Shown piece by piece: positions 9,723-20,209 of a stretch of 64,000 bases of DNA. Source of the DNA: Sphingobium naphthae (GTDB taxonomy: Bacteria > Pseudomonadota > Alphaproteobacteria > Sphingomonadales > Sphingomonadaceae); assembly GCF_020782235.1 (NCBI RefSeq), contig NZ_JAJGNO010000012.1, forward strand, positions 1 to 64,000, written 5' to 3'. The notes under the pieces were generated by a model. The model did not search any database, was not told the origin of the DNA, and saw only the letters and a list, made by a program, of their open reading frames with translations. The translations under genes were made by a program, and so were the position numbers. Every line of letters starts with the position of its first letter. Positions within the stretch are counted from its first letter, which is position 1.

Positions 9723-11090
9723 ATGCAATTGCGGGGCGCATGTCTGGGACTGGCGCTGCTGGCGGCGCCGCAGGGCGCGCAGGCGGCGGCGGACGCCGGG
9801 ACGGCCAAGGCCATATTGATGCGGTCGGTGGCGTTCCGCACCGTGCAGGGCGCGGGACAAGTGCCCAAGCTGGCGGCCTATTATGCCGATGTGCTGCGCC
9901 AGGCGGGCTTTGCCGAGGAGGACATCGTGATCACGCCGATGGGCGAGACCGCGACCTTCGCCGCGACCATCAAGGGGCGTGACGCGGCGCTCAAGCCGCT
10001 GCTGATGATCGGCCATATGGACGTGGTGGAGGCCGATCCCAAGGACTGGACTCGCGACCCGTTCGTGCCGGTCGAGGAAAATGGCTATATCTTCGGGCGC
10101 GGGGCGGAGGACAATAAATATGACGTCGCGATGATGGTCGCGACGCTGGCGCAGCTGAAGAAGGAAGGCTGGACGCCGCGCCGCACGGTCACGCTCTTAT
10201 TGTCGGGCGACGAGGAAACCGACATGGCGACCACCCGCGCGCTGGCCGCCCGGTACAAGGATGCCGAAATGCTGCTGAACGGCGATGGCGGCGGCGGGTT
10301 GCTGAACGAGGCGGGCGAGCCTGTCCTCTACCAGTTGCAGGCGGGCGAGAAGACCTATGCCGATTTCGAGATCGGCTTCACCGACGCGGGCGGCCATTCG
10401 AGCGCGCCGACGCCGGGCAATCCCATCTACAAGCTGGCGAAGGCGATCGACCGGATCGCGGCCTATGAATTTCCCGCGATGCGCAACGAACTGACCCAGG
10501 CGTCGCTGGCGCTGTCGGCCGACCGGATCGGCGGTGAGGTGGGGCAGGCGATGCGGCGCTTCGCAGAAACCGGCGATCCGGCGGCGGCGAAGATCCTGTC
10601 GAGCCGGCCGGAATTTGTGGGGCAGGTGCGCACCACCTGCGTCGCGACCATGGCGCAGGCGGGCCATGCGCTCAACGCCCTGCCGCAAAGCGCCAAGGTC
10701 AGCGTCAATTGCCGCATCTTCCCCGGCGTGCCGATCGAGGATGTGAAGGCGCAGCTGGTGAAGGTCGTCAATGACCCGAGCGCCACCGTGACGACGCTGA
10801 ACGATCCCACCGGCAGCGACGCATCCCCGTTGCGCGCGGATGTGATGGACGCGGTGCGCGACGCCGTGTCGGCCCGCGCGCCCGGCATCGCGATCATGCC
10901 CGGCATGTCCGCCGGCGCGACCGACAGCGTCCATTTCCGCGCGCTCGGCGTGCCGAGCTATGGCGTCTCCAGCCTGTTCATGCGGGCCGAGGACGGCTTT
11001 GCCCACGGGCTGAACGAACGCGTGCCGGTGGCGGGCATCCGCGAATCGCTGGAGCAGTGGGACCGGGTGCTGCGCGCTCTGGCGCGATGA
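9723..11090 (+). CDS. M20 family metallopeptidase, exported
   Basis: A 455-residue zinc hydrolase. A cleavable signal peptide (MQLRGACLGLALLAAPQGAQA) suggests the periplasm. Metal-binding and catalytic motifs are GHMDVVEAD (His, catalytic Asp), GRGAEDNKYD (bridging Asp) and SGDEETD (catalytic Glu pair). A dimerisation domain follows from about residue 200. Family members cleave dipeptides, acyl-amino acids or carboxy-terminal residues; the substrate is not predictable. The ATG at 9723 follows a GGGGGAG ribosome binding site. Confidence 0.9.
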   Translation: MQLRGACLGLALLAAPQGAQAAADAGTAKAILMRSVAFRTVQGAGQVPKLAAYYADVLRQAGFAEEDIVITPMGETATFAATIKGRDAALKPLLMIGHMDVVEADPKDWTRDPFVPVEENGYIFGRGAEDNKYDVAMMVATLAQLKKEGWTPRRTVTLLLSGDEETDMATTRALAARYKDAEMLLNGDGGGGLLNEAGEPVLYQLQAGEKTYADFEIGFTDAGGHSSAPTPGNPIYKLAKAIDRIAAYEFPAMRNELTQASLALSADRIGGEVGQAMRRFAETGDPAAAKILSSRPEFVGQVRTTCVATMAQAGHALNALPQSAKVSVNCRIFPGVPIEDVKAQLVKVVNDPSATVTTLNDPTGSDASPLRADVMDAVRDAVSARAPGIAIMPGMSAGATDSVHFRALGVPSYGVSSLFMRAEDGFAHGLNERVPVAGIRESLEQWDRVLRALAR

Positions 11091-11129
11091 GGGCGCGCGC
11101 TCAGGACAGGCGGTGAGACTGGCGAAGTC

Positions 11130-11164
11130 AGCAGGTGGACCATCGTCCGGATGGTACACCTGCT
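11130..11164. terminator. Strong inverted repeat between convergent genes, probable terminator
   Basis: The arms AGCAGGTGGACCATCG and GGATGGTACACCTGCT pair at about 14 of 16 positions around a short loop. It lies between the stops of the M20 peptidase and leuA, which face each other. No clear T-run follows on either strand, so a terminator or mRNA-end role is inferred from position. Confidence 0.5.
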
Positions 11165-11248
11165 CGACCTGTCGAAGGATGCTTCGATACGGGACTGCGA
11201 CAAGCCCGGTCCCACTCGGCACGAACGAATGAGGCTGCGGGGGGGCGC

Positions 11249-12922
11249 TTACCCCCGCACCGCAATCCCGTTGGCGGCCGACAGCACGGCCTTGACCGAC
11301 GCGGTCGCCACGTCGCTGTCGGTGCCGATGCCGAAGACGGTGCGGCCGTCGGGCGTGCGGCATTCGACATAGGCGGCGGCGTTGACGTCGCTGCCCGCGC
11401 CGATCGCATGTTCGCTATAGTCGGCGATCTCCAGCTGGACGCCGAATTCGTCGCGCAGCGCGGCGAGCACCGAGGAGAGCAGGCCGTTGCCGCGGCCGGA
11501 AATCGACCGTTCGCTGCCCTGATGCGCGATCTTGCCGGCGAAGATGCGGTCGCCCGCCTGGCCGCCTTCCTGATAGTCGATCAGCGCATAGGGCTGTTCG
11601 CCCGTCAGGCAATAATGGGCGTCGAACGCTTCGCTGATGTCGGCGGCGTTGAGTTCGCGGCTGGAGCTGTCGGCCAGCGCCTGCACCACCTTCGAGAAGT
11701 CCGCCTGCATCCGCTTGGGCAGCTTGTAGCCCTTGTCCTGTTGCAGCACCCAGGCGACGCCGCCCTTGCCCGACTGCGAATTGACGCGGATCACCGCTTC
11801 ATAGTCGCGGCCCAGATCCTTGGGGTCGATCGGCAGATAGGGCACGTTCCAGATGAGGTCGTTGCGCGCTTCCTGCGCCGCGAAGCCCTTCTTGATCGCG
11901 TCCTGATGGCTGCCGGAAAAGGCGGTGAAGACCAGTTCGCCGGCATAGGGGTGGCGCGGGTGGACCGGCAGCTGGTTGCAATATTCGACCGTCTGGATGA
12001 CGTCGTCGATGTCGCTGAAGTCGAGGCCGGGATTGATCCCCTGGGTGTACATGTTGAGCGCGACCGTCACCAGGTCGCAATTGCCGGTGCGCTCGCCATT
12101 GCCGAACAGGCAGCCTTCGACCCGGTCGGCGCCGGCCATGATACCCAGTTCCGCCGCGGCGACGCCGGTGCCGCGGTCATTATGGGTGTGCAGCGAAATG
12201 ACGACGCTGTCGCGGCGCGAGATATTGCGGCAGATCCATTCGATTTGGTCGGCATAGATGTTGGGCGTGGCGCATTCGACCGTGGCGGGCAGGTTCAGGA
12301 TCAGCGGCCGTTCAGGCGTGGGGCGCAGGATGTCCATGACCGCCTCGCAGCATTCCAGGCTGAAATCCAGTTCCGCCGTGGAAAAGGTTTCGGGCGAATA
12401 TTCGAAATGCCAGTCGGTGTCGGGCTGGGCGGCGGCATGGTCGCGCAGCAGCTTGGCGGCGTTGACGGCGATCTCGCGCACCTGGCTGCGTTCCATCTGG
12501 AAGACGATGTCGCGCCAGGCGGGCGAGATGGCGTTGTAGACATGGACGATCGCCTGTTTCGCGCCGCGCAGGGACTCGAACGTGGTCGCGATCAGGTCGG
12601 CGCGGGCCTGGGTCAGCACCTGCGGCATGACATCGTCGGGGATGGCGCCGCTCTGCACCAGGCCGGAAATGAAATCGAATTCGGTGGCGCCCGCAGACGG
12701 GAAGCCGATCTCGATCTCCTTGACGCCCACCTTGACCAGCAGGTCGAAGAAGCGGCGCTTCTTTTCCGCGTTCATCGGGTCGATCAGCGACTGGTTGCCG
12801 TCGCGCATGTCGGTCGATAGCCAGCGCGGCGGCGCGGTGATGACGCGGCTGGGCCACTGACGGTCGGGCAGGTCGACCTGCGGGAAGGAACGATATTTCT
12901 GGGAAGGGTCGGTCAGCATCAT
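11249..12922 (-). CDS. leuA: 2-isopropylmalate synthase
   Basis: First committed enzyme of leucine synthesis: condenses 2-oxoisovalerate with acetyl-CoA. At 557 residues it is the long, actinobacterial-like LeuA type. The TIM barrel contains [12 protein letters not shown] (metal-binding Asp) and [16 protein letters not shown] with [12 protein letters not shown] (HxH metal ligands). The C-terminal region from about 430 is the LeuA regulatory domain for leucine feedback. A leucine-rich leader peptide lies 120 bases upstream, so leucine probably controls both expression and activity. Confidence 0.97.
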   Translation of the reverse strand: MMLTDPSQKYRSFPQVDLPDRQWPSRVITAPPRWLSTDMRDGNQSLIDPMNAEKKRRFFDLLVKVGVKEIEIGFPSAGATEFDFISGLVQSGAIPDDVMPQVLTQARADLIATTFESLRGAKQAIVHVYNAISPAWRDIVFQMERSQVREIAVNAAKLLRDHAAAQPDTDWHFEYSPETFSTAELDFSLECCEAVMDILRPTPERPLILNLPATVECATPNIYADQIEWICRNISRRDSVVISLHTHNDRGTGVAAAELGIMAGADRVEGCLFGNGERTGNCDLVTVALNMYTQGINPGLDFSDIDDVIQTVEYCNQLPVHPRHPYAGELVFTAFSGSHQDAIKKGFAAQEARNDLIWNVPYLPIDPKDLGRDYEAVIRVNSQSGKGGVAWVLQQDKGYKLPKRMQADFSKVVQALADSSSRELNAADISEAFDAHYCLTGEQPYALIDYQEGGQAGDRIFAGKIAHQGSERSISGRGNGLLSSVLAALRDEFGVQLEIADYSEHAIGAGSDVNAAAYVECRTPDGRTVFGIGTDSDVATASVKAVLSAANGIAVRG

Positions 12923-12987
12923 GGGATCGGATATTTCCTGCGACAGGCGCGGCGGCGCGCCCGTGGAGCGACTTGACTGTGATGGAT

Positions 12988-13049
12988 GCCCTTAGGCGGA
13001 TCGACGCTGCCCTTAGCCGGAAGGCAGCACAAAAGCCACGCCTAAGGGC
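12988..13049 (-). promoter_or_regulatory. Mutually exclusive RNA segments in the leuA leader (putative attenuator)
   Basis: In the leuA leader RNA, segment A (13039-13049, spanning the leader-peptide stop codon) reads GCCCTTAGGCG. Segment C (12988-12998) reads CGCCTAAGGGC and is an exact 11-base complement of A. Segment B (13009-13016) reads CTAAGGGC and is an exact 8-base complement of part of A. A can therefore pair with B or with C, not both. A ribosome stalled on the Leu codons just upstream would change this choice. No clear U-run follows B or C, so the output (Rho-dependent, or translational) is not settled. Confidence 0.6.
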
Positions 13050-13089
13050 GCGTAAGTCGTAGCAGGGGAAGAAGCGCGACGCTCTGCAT
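13042..13089 (-). CDS. leu leader peptide
   Basis: A 15-codon open frame, MQSVALLPLLRLTRP, with five leucines encoded by CTT CTT, CTG CTA and CTT. The ATG at 13089 follows a GAGG ribosome binding site about 11 bases upstream. It lies 120 bases before leuA on the same strand, and its stop codon is inside the RNA segment that can form alternative pairs. Leucine-rich leader peptides before leuA are known from Gram-negative bacteria and sense charged tRNA-Leu through ribosome stalling. Its size and position fit that role. Confidence 0.7.
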   Translation of the reverse strand: MQSVALLPLLRLTRP

Positions 13090-13107
13090 GATGCGCGCCT
13101 CATACGC

Positions 13108-13137
13108 AAAACGGGGCCGACGCGCAAGCCGGCCCCG
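13108..13137 (-). terminator. Rho-independent terminator after the YceI gene
   Basis: On the minus strand GGGGCCG and CGGCCCC form a GC-rich hairpin with a 9-11 base loop, followed by CGTTTTGC. It lies about 40 bases after the stop of the YceI gene and just before the leuA leader, so it would insulate the two units. Confidence 0.7.
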
Positions 13138-13175
13138 TCCGTCGGGCAATATAATGTCCTGGCAGGCCGCCGGGC

Positions 13176-13799
13176 TTATTGTTTTTCGAAGCCGGCGATG
13201 ATCTTCAGTTCGATCGCGTCGCTGACCATCGGCACGGCATAGCCCATGCCGAATTCGCTGCGCTTGATCGTCGTCGTCGCGATGAAGCCGACATTTTCCT
13301 TCTTGCTCATCGGCTGGACGCCCGCGCCGTATAATTCGGCGTCCAGCGTCACCGGCTTGGTCACGCCCTTGATGGTCAGATTGCCGGTGATGTCGGCGCC
13401 GGTCGCGCCGTCAGGCTTGACGCTGGTCGACACGAAGGTCGCGGTCGGGAATTTGGCGGCGTCGAAGAAATCCGCCTTCATCAGATGCTCGTCCAGCTTG
13501 GCGACGCCGGTGCGGATGTTGGAGACGGGGAATTCGACCGACACCTTGGACGCGGCCGGATTGGCCTTGTCCAGCGTCAGCGTGCCGGTGGGCTCGGCGA
13601 TCGTGCCCATATTGTTGGTGAAGCCCATGTGATCCCAGGCGAACACGACCTGGGTATGGCCGCCATCGACCTTGTAGGTGCCGCCGGTCACCTTGGCGGC
13701 GTCCTTCGTGCCGGGGGCGGCGGTCGGCATCTGCGCGACCAGCGCGGTGCCGCCGGCGACAAGCATGAGGGCGGCGGCGGGGATCAGGATTTTCTTCAT
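13176..13799 (-). CDS. YceI family periplasmic protein
   Basis: A 207-residue exported protein with signal peptide MKKILIPAAALMLVAGGTALVA. The mature part is a lipocalin-like YceI fold: GGTYKVDGGHTQVVFAWDHMGF, KVSVEFPVSNIRTG, and ADFFDAAKFPTATFVSTSV. Related proteins bind polyisoprenoid lipids, and some respond to pH or oxidative stress; the ligand here is unknown. The start at 13799 gives a clean signal peptide, unlike the longer open frame. Confidence 0.88.
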   Translation of the reverse strand: MKKILIPAAALMLVAGGTALVAQMPTAAPGTKDAAKVTGGTYKVDGGHTQVVFAWDHMGFTNNMGTIAEPTGTLTLDKANPAASKVSVEFPVSNIRTGVAKLDEHLMKADFFDAAKFPTATFVSTSVKPDGATGADITGNLTIKGVTKPVTLDAELYGAGVQPMSKKENVGFIATTTIKRSEFGMGYAVPMVSDAIELKIIAGFEKQ

Positions 13800-13943
13800 G
13801 AGAGGTCTCTCCGAAATGCTCAAGGGCGCGACAATAGTATGCCGCGCCCTTGCCAAGTTCCAGAGGCATGAAGCGGAACGGATCGTTTCGCTTATGACCG
13901 CATCCCATTCTCCTCCCTGCCGGGGCGGGGGAGGATGGCCGGA

Positions 13944-15665
<1,722 letters not shown>

Positions 15666-15666
<1 letters not shown>

Positions 15667-16019
15667 CAGATGGTTCCGTGATCCTGATGGTCTGCGACGG
15701 GCTTGTCGTGCCGCTGCGAAATCATGGCGACGAAGGCATAGTGCCATTCGCCCTCCTGCCGGTGGGCAAGCCGCACCGGGAAGCCCGATACCGCATCGAA
15801 CATCCGGTCCAGCCGTTCGCCGACATAGCGGGGCCCGGCCAGCAGGGTGCCGATATGCCGCTTGTTGAAATCGAACCCGTGATCGAGATGCACTTCCCAT
15901 TCCTCATTGTCGGGATCGGCATGATCGATGGTCCAGCCGGTCAGTTCGGCCGATCCGGTCAGCCGCTCGAAATCCCAGGGCTCCGTCACATGGATGCGGA
16001 GCTTCAGATGCTGCGTCAC
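15666..16019 (-). CDS. Conserved hypothetical protein between ilvB and ilvH
   Basis: A 117-residue soluble protein of unknown function; the proposed GTG start at 16019 gives VTQHLKLRIHVTEPW. It is rich in aromatic and charged residues, with HADPDNEEWEVHLDHGFDFNKRHIGTLLAGPRYVGE in the middle, and has no signal peptide or membrane segment. Its start overlaps the end of ilvB and its stop overlaps the ATG of ilvH, so it is embedded in the acetolactate synthase operon. A role in that pathway is suggested only by position. An ATG at 16085, deeper inside ilvB, is a less likely start. Confidence 0.7.
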
Positions 16020-16029
16020 ATGCCTGTCC

Positions 16030-17781
16030 TTACACCAGCGCCTTGGCTTCGTCGGACATGATGCCCGCGATCTGGTTGGGATCAAGCAACATGTCGGTAT
16101 GCGCCGCGCCCGACGGGATCATGGGGAAACAGTTGGACAGCTTGGCCACGCGGCAATCGACGATCACCGGCCCCGGCGTGTCCAGCATCTGGCGGATGCC
16201 CGATTCCAGATCCTGAGGTCCTTCGATGCGGATGCCGGTCCAGCCATAGGCTTCGCCCAGCTTCACGAAGTCGGGCAGGCTGTCGGAATAGCTGTTGGAA
16301 TAGCGGCTTTCATAGGTCAGTTCCTGCCATTGGCGGACCATGCCCATATATTCATTGTTGAGGATGAAGATTTTGACCGGCAGGCGATATTGAGTCGCCG
16401 TGCCCAGTTCCTGGATGTTCATCTGAATGGATGCGTCGCCCGCGATGCAGATGGTGATGCTGTCGGGATTGCCCATCTGCGCGCCGATCGCCGCCGGAAA
16501 GCCATAGCCCATCGTGCCCAGGCCCCCGGACGTCAGCCATTTGTTGGGCGCTTCGAACCCGAAATGCTGGGCCGCCCACATCTGGTGCTGGCCGACTTCG
16601 GTGGTGATGATGACATCCTTGCCGGTCGCGACGCAGGCCTGATACAGATCGGCGATCGCGCGCTGCGGCATGATCTCCTCGCCCGTTTCGGGATAGGAAA
16701 GGCTGCGCTTGGCGCGCCAGTCGGCAATCCGCGCCCACCAGCCGGACAGGTCCTGCCGCTGATGCCCGCGCTGCTTCCACAGGGCGATCATGTCGTCCAG
16801 CGCGCTGGCGACATCGGCGACCACGGGCAGGTCGACATCGACGGTCTTGTTGATCGAGCTGCGGTCGATGTCGATGTGGATCTTGCGGCTGTTGGGGGCG
16901 AAGGCGTCGAGCCGGCCGGTCACCCGGTCGTCGAAGCGCGCGCCGACGCACAGGATGAGGTCGGCCTGGTTCATCGCCCAATTGGCTTCATAGGTGCCGT
17001 GCATCCCCAGCATCCCCAGCCACTGGTCGGACGAAGCGGGAAAGGCGCCCAGGCCCATCAGCGTCGACGTGACGGGCGCGCCGGTCAGCGCCGCCAGTTC
17101 GCGCAGCAGGGCGCTCGCCTGCGCGCCTGAGTTGATGACGCCGCCGCCGGTGTAGAGGATCGGCCGCTCGGCCGCGGCCAGCATCTCGACCGCCGCATCG
17201 ATCGCGGCGGCGTCCGCCTTGGTCTGGGGGCGATAGCTGGCGTGCACCTTCAGTTCCGGCCGGGCATAGGGCGCGGTCGCGATCTGCACATTCTTGGGAA
17301 TGTCGACGACGACGGGGCCGGGGCGCCCGGTGGTGGCGATGTGGAAGGCTTCGTGCACGACCTCGGCCAGGCGGCCGGGCGTCTTCACCAGATAATTATG
17401 CTTGCTGCAGTGGCGGGTGATGCCGACCGTGTCCGCTTCCTGGAAGGCGTCGGTGCCGATCAGTTGCGTCGGAACCTGCCCGGTGATGACGACCATCGGG
17501 ATGGAATCGAGCAGCGCGTCGGTGATGCCGGTGACCGCGTTGGTCGCGCCGGGCCCCGACGTGACGAGCACGACGCCCGGCTTGCCGGTGGAGCGGGCAT
17601 AGCCCTCCGCCATGTGCGTCGCGCCCTGTTCGTGGCGGACGAGCACGTGGCGGATCGTGGGATGATTATAGAGCGCGTCATAGATGGGCAGCACCGCGCC
17701 GCCCGGATAACCGAACACGACTTCGACGCCCAGATCGACCAGGCATTCGACCAAAATGTCCGCGCCGCTCTTTTCGGCCAC
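16030..17781 (-). CDS. ilvB: Acetolactate synthase, large catalytic subunit
   Basis: A 583-residue thiamine diphosphate enzyme that joins pyruvate with pyruvate or 2-oxobutyrate. The Pyr domain starts with GYPGGAVLPIYDAL and contains the catalytic Glu in RHEQGATHMAEGYAR. A central FAD-binding domain follows. The ThDP/Mg motif is GDASIQMNIQEL...FILNN, about 30 residues. The GTG start at 17781 is preceded by GAGGAG at good spacing; the longer frame lacks a ribosome binding site. It forms a unit with the small gene, ilvH and probably ilvC. Confidence 0.97.
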   Translation of the reverse strand: MAEKSGADILVECLVDLGVEVVFGYPGGAVLPIYDALYNHPTIRHVLVRHEQGATHMAEGYARSTGKPGVVLVTSGPGATNAVTGITDALLDSIPMVVITGQVPTQLIGTDAFQEADTVGITRHCSKHNYLVKTPGRLAEVVHEAFHIATTGRPGPVVVDIPKNVQIATAPYARPELKVHASYRPQTKADAAAIDAAVEMLAAAERPILYTGGGVINSGAQASALLRELAALTGAPVTSTLMGLGAFPASSDQWLGMLGMHGTYEANWAMNQADLILCVGARFDDRVTGRLDAFAPNSRKIHIDIDRSSINKTVDVDLPVVADVASALDDMIALWKQRGHQRQDLSGWWARIADWRAKRSLSYPETGEEIMPQRAIADLYQACVATGKDVIITTEVGQHQMWAAQHFGFEAPNKWLTSGGLGTMGYGFPAAIGAQMGNPDSITICIAGDASIQMNIQELGTATQYRLPVKIFILNNEYMGMVRQWQELTYESRYSNSYSDSLPDFVKLGEAYGWTGIRIEGPQDLESGIRQMLDTPGPVIVDCRVAKLSNCFPMIPSGAAHTDMLLDPNQIAGIMSDEAKALV

Positions 17782-17849
17782 GATGAAACTCCTCTTGTTG
17801 GTGCAAGCCGCGTGTTTGCGCCGGGGCACCCGCGATGGCAAGGCGCCTG

Positions 17850-17878
17850 CCTCTAGTGGACATAAAATGGCCGGTCAA
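17850..17878 (-). promoter_or_regulatory. Possible ilvB promoter
   Basis: On the minus strand TTGACC (17873-17878) and TAGAGG (17850-17855) are separated by 17 bases, in the 100-base gap between the miaA stop and the ilvB start. The -35 is near consensus, the -10 weak. The AT-rich stretch just before the miaA stop may also contribute. Confidence 0.4.
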
Positions 17879-17881
17879 GCA

Positions 17882-18832
17882 CTATTGCTGTAATATAATT
17901 GCTAATTCGTTAGCGATCTTGTCATCTATGTGCCGGCTTTCGCGCGGCCAGTCGGCCGGCGGCTGGTGCGCGAACCAGGTATATTGGCGTTTGGCATATT
18001 GGCGCGTGGCGCGTTGGCCGCGTTCGATCATGCTGTCGCGTTCGCTGTCGCCATTCAGCCAGGCAGCGATGTCCGGCACTCCGATGGCGCGCATCACCGG
18101 CAGGTCGGGATCGAGCCCGCGGGCGAGCAGCGCCTCGACCTCCGCCACCGCGCCCTGGTCCAGCATCTGGACGAACCGCCGGTCGCAGCGCTCCACCAGC
18201 CACGGGCGGGGCGGCAGCAGGATGAGCGGGGACAGGGCGATGCGATCGGCAATGCCCCCGCTCTTGTGCGCCTGCCATTCGCCGATCGTCCGCCCGGTCG
18301 ATCGGATCACCTCCAGCGCGCGCGCGACGCGGGTGGTGTCGGCCGGCGCCAGCCGAGCAGCCGCCTGCGGATCCTCCTGCCGCAAGGCCGCATGCGCCTG
18401 CGCCACGGGCAGCGCGCGGACGGCGACGCGGATCGCGGGGTCGATCTGCGGCACCGGGGCGATGCCGTCGAGCAGGGTGCGGATATAGAGGCCGGTGCCG
18501 CCGACCAGCACGGGCAGCTTGCCCGCGGCGTGGGCAGCGTCGATCTCCGTCCGCGCCTCGGCCGCCCAGCGCGCGGCGGTGCAGGCCTGCGCCCCGTCGA
18601 TATGGCCGAACAGCCGATGGGGCACGTCGCCCATTTCCTCCGCCGACGGGCGGGCGGACAGGATCGACAGGTCGGCGTAGACCTGGCTGGCGTCGGCGTT
18701 GATGACGACGCCATCGGCCATGCGGGCGAGGCGGATGGCGAGCGCGCTCTTGCCGCTGGCGGTCGGCCCGGCAATAAGCGCGACCCGTGGGCGGGATTCG
18801 CCGCTGCCTGTTTCTGGTTCGGGAGTAAGCAT
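17882..18832 (-). CDS. miaA: tRNA dimethylallyltransferase
   Basis: Adds a dimethylallyl group to adenosine 37 of tRNAs that read UNN codons. At 316 residues it has normal length. The P-loop is [11 protein letters not shown], followed by [20 protein letters not shown] (the DSxQVY region, with Ala where many have Ser/Met). The interacting motif [14 protein letters not shown] and the C-terminal [11 protein letters not shown] are present. The chosen ATG at 18832 shares the bases CATG with the divergent serB start; an AAGG lies about 10 bases upstream, inside serB. Confidence 0.94.
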   Translation of the reverse strand: MLTPEPETGSGESRPRVALIAGPTASGKSALAIRLARMADGVVINADASQVYADLSILSARPSAEEMGDVPHRLFGHIDGAQACTAARWAAEARTEIDAAHAAGKLPVLVGGTGLYIRTLLDGIAPVPQIDPAIRVAVRALPVAQAHAALRQEDPQAAARLAPADTTRVARALEVIRSTGRTIGEWQAHKSGGIADRIALSPLILLPPRPWLVERCDRRFVQMLDQGAVAEVEALLARGLDPDLPVMRAIGVPDIAAWLNGDSERDSMIERGQRATRQYAKRQYTWFAHQPPADWPRESRHIDDKIANELAIILQQ

Positions 18833-19709
18833 GTTCGTCGCGACCTTAGTGGCTAGTGGCTCGATGGGGCAGGGGGATATTGCCGAAGCGGCCGACCGGC
18901 TGCGCGATGCGGGCTGCGCGCCCAGCGACTGCTGCTGGCTGGATGCGGACAAGGCGGCCGACCTGTTCTTCGGGGCCGATCCGGCGGCCGCGCGTGCGGC
19001 TCTGGCGGGTGTGGGCGCGGGCATCGACATCATCGTGCAGGCGACAGAGACGCGCGAGAAGAAACTGCTGATCGCCGACATGGATTCGACCATGATCACC
19101 GTCGAGTGCATCGACGAGCTGGCCGACTATGCGGGGATCAAACCGCAGATAGCGGAAATCACCGAACGGGCGATGCGCGGCGAGCTGGACTTCGCCGGTG
19201 CGCTGCATGAACGCGTGGCGCTGCTCAAGGGGCTGGAGGATGCCGCGATCGACCTCTGCCGGGCGGAGCGAGTCGTCATCATGGGCGGGGCCAGGGCGCT
19301 GGTGCGGACGATGAAGGCGCGGGGCGCGCGGACCTTGCTGGTGTCGGGCGGCTTCACCCGCTTCACCGGCCCCGTCGCCGAAGAGATCGGCTTCGACACG
19401 GCGGTCGCCAATGTGCTGGAAATTGCCGACGGCGCGTTGCTGGGCACGGTGACCACGCCGATCGTCGATGCGGCGCGCAAGCGGGCGGAACTGGACGCGG
19501 CGATCGCCGGCGGCATCGACCGCGCGCTGACGCTGGCGGTCGGCGACGGCGCCAATGACATACCGATGATCCAGGGCGCGGGCCTGGGCGTCGCCTATCA
19601 CGCCAAGCCCAAAACGCGTGAAGCCGCCGCGGCGGAAATCATCCATGGCGACCTGTCGGTGCTGCTCTACGCCCAGGGCATCGCGTCGGCGCAGTGGGTG
19701 CTGGGGTAA
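18831..19709 (+). CDS. serB: Phosphoserine phosphatase SerB
   Basis: A 292-residue HAD-family enzyme that makes serine from phosphoserine. Motif I is [14 protein letters not shown] (nucleophile first Asp), motif II is in [12 protein letters not shown], and motif IV is [10 protein letters not shown]. An N-terminal ACT-like region of about 80 residues precedes the catalytic domain, as in many proteobacterial SerB proteins. The ATG at 18831 follows a GGGAG ribosome binding site. The gene diverges from miaA with two bases of start-codon overlap. Confidence 0.94.
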   Translation: MFVATLVASGSMGQGDIAEAADRLRDAGCAPSDCCWLDADKAADLFFGADPAAARAALAGVGAGIDIIVQATETREKKLLIADMDSTMITVECIDELADYAGIKPQIAEITERAMRGELDFAGALHERVALLKGLEDAAIDLCRAERVVIMGGARALVRTMKARGARTLLVSGGFTRFTGPVAEEIGFDTAVANVLEIADGALLGTVTTPIVDAARKRAELDAAIAGGIDRALTLAVGDGANDIPMIQGAGLGVAYHAKPKTREAAAAEIIHGDLSVLLYAQGIASAQWVLG

Positions 19710-19714
19710 ATTGC

Positions 19715-19798
19715 GTGACGTGTTCCTGCGAAAGCAGGAGCCCAGATTTCCGGGCGCACCGCCTGCTGCCCTAGGCTCCTGCTTTCGCGGGGGCACTG
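19715..19798. repeat. Palindromic intergenic repeat (TCCTGCGAAAGCAGGA type), second copy
   Basis: The left arm GTGTTCCTGCGAAAGCAGGA matches the element at 6790-6861 almost exactly. The right arm is CTCCTGCTTTCGCGGGGGCAC. It begins six bases after the serB stop and may act as its transcript end. Confidence 0.7.
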
Positions 19799-19954
19799 CG
19801 GGGTGCTTTGTCGCTGATATGCCACCGTTCACCGTCATTGCGATCGGGTAATGGATTATTTCTCCCGCTTGGGCGTTGGGATCGAGCCGCACGGGTCGCG
19901 GCAAGAGGTCTAACGGCGCATGCGGCTTGGCCGCGCCGCGTCCAGGGAGATGAT

Positions 19955-20209
19955 ATGCAACTCAAATATGTGGCTTTGGCCGCTGGTGGGCTGATGGCGC
20001 TGAGCGCCTGTTCCAAGAATGAAGCCCCGGTGACCACCGCGCCGCCGGTCGGCCCTGGCGCGATCGCCGGCACCGTGGCCGCCGATCGCGACGGCGACGG
20101 CTATGTCGACGGCTATTACACGGCCGATGGCATCTATCACGCGGTCCAGGGCCCGCCCTGTCCGCCGCCGCCGCCCCCGCCGCCCCCGCGCGCGGGAGAA
20201 CGCGGCTGA
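19955..20209 (+). CDS. Small lipoprotein with EF-hand-like loop and proline tail
   Basis: An 84-residue protein with a lipoprotein signal (MQLKYVALAAGGLMALSAC). The mature part contains DRDGDGYVDGYY, which looks like a dockerin/EF-hand calcium-binding loop, and ends in a run of nine prolines followed by RAGERG. Function unknown. The ATG at 19955 follows AGGGAGATG. Its TGA stop overlaps the proposed CTG start of the L,D-transpeptidase gene, so both may be translated from one message and act in the cell envelope. Confidence 0.75.
   Translation: MQLKYVALAAGGLMALSACSKNEAPVTTAPPVGPGAIAGTVAADRDGDGYVDGYYTADGIYHAVQGPPCPPPPPPPPPRAGERG

Noticed and set aside
12312..13127. 271-codon frame overlapping the leuA start
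   Set aside because: It is a shifted-frame shadow of leuA and its leader, basic and without motif.
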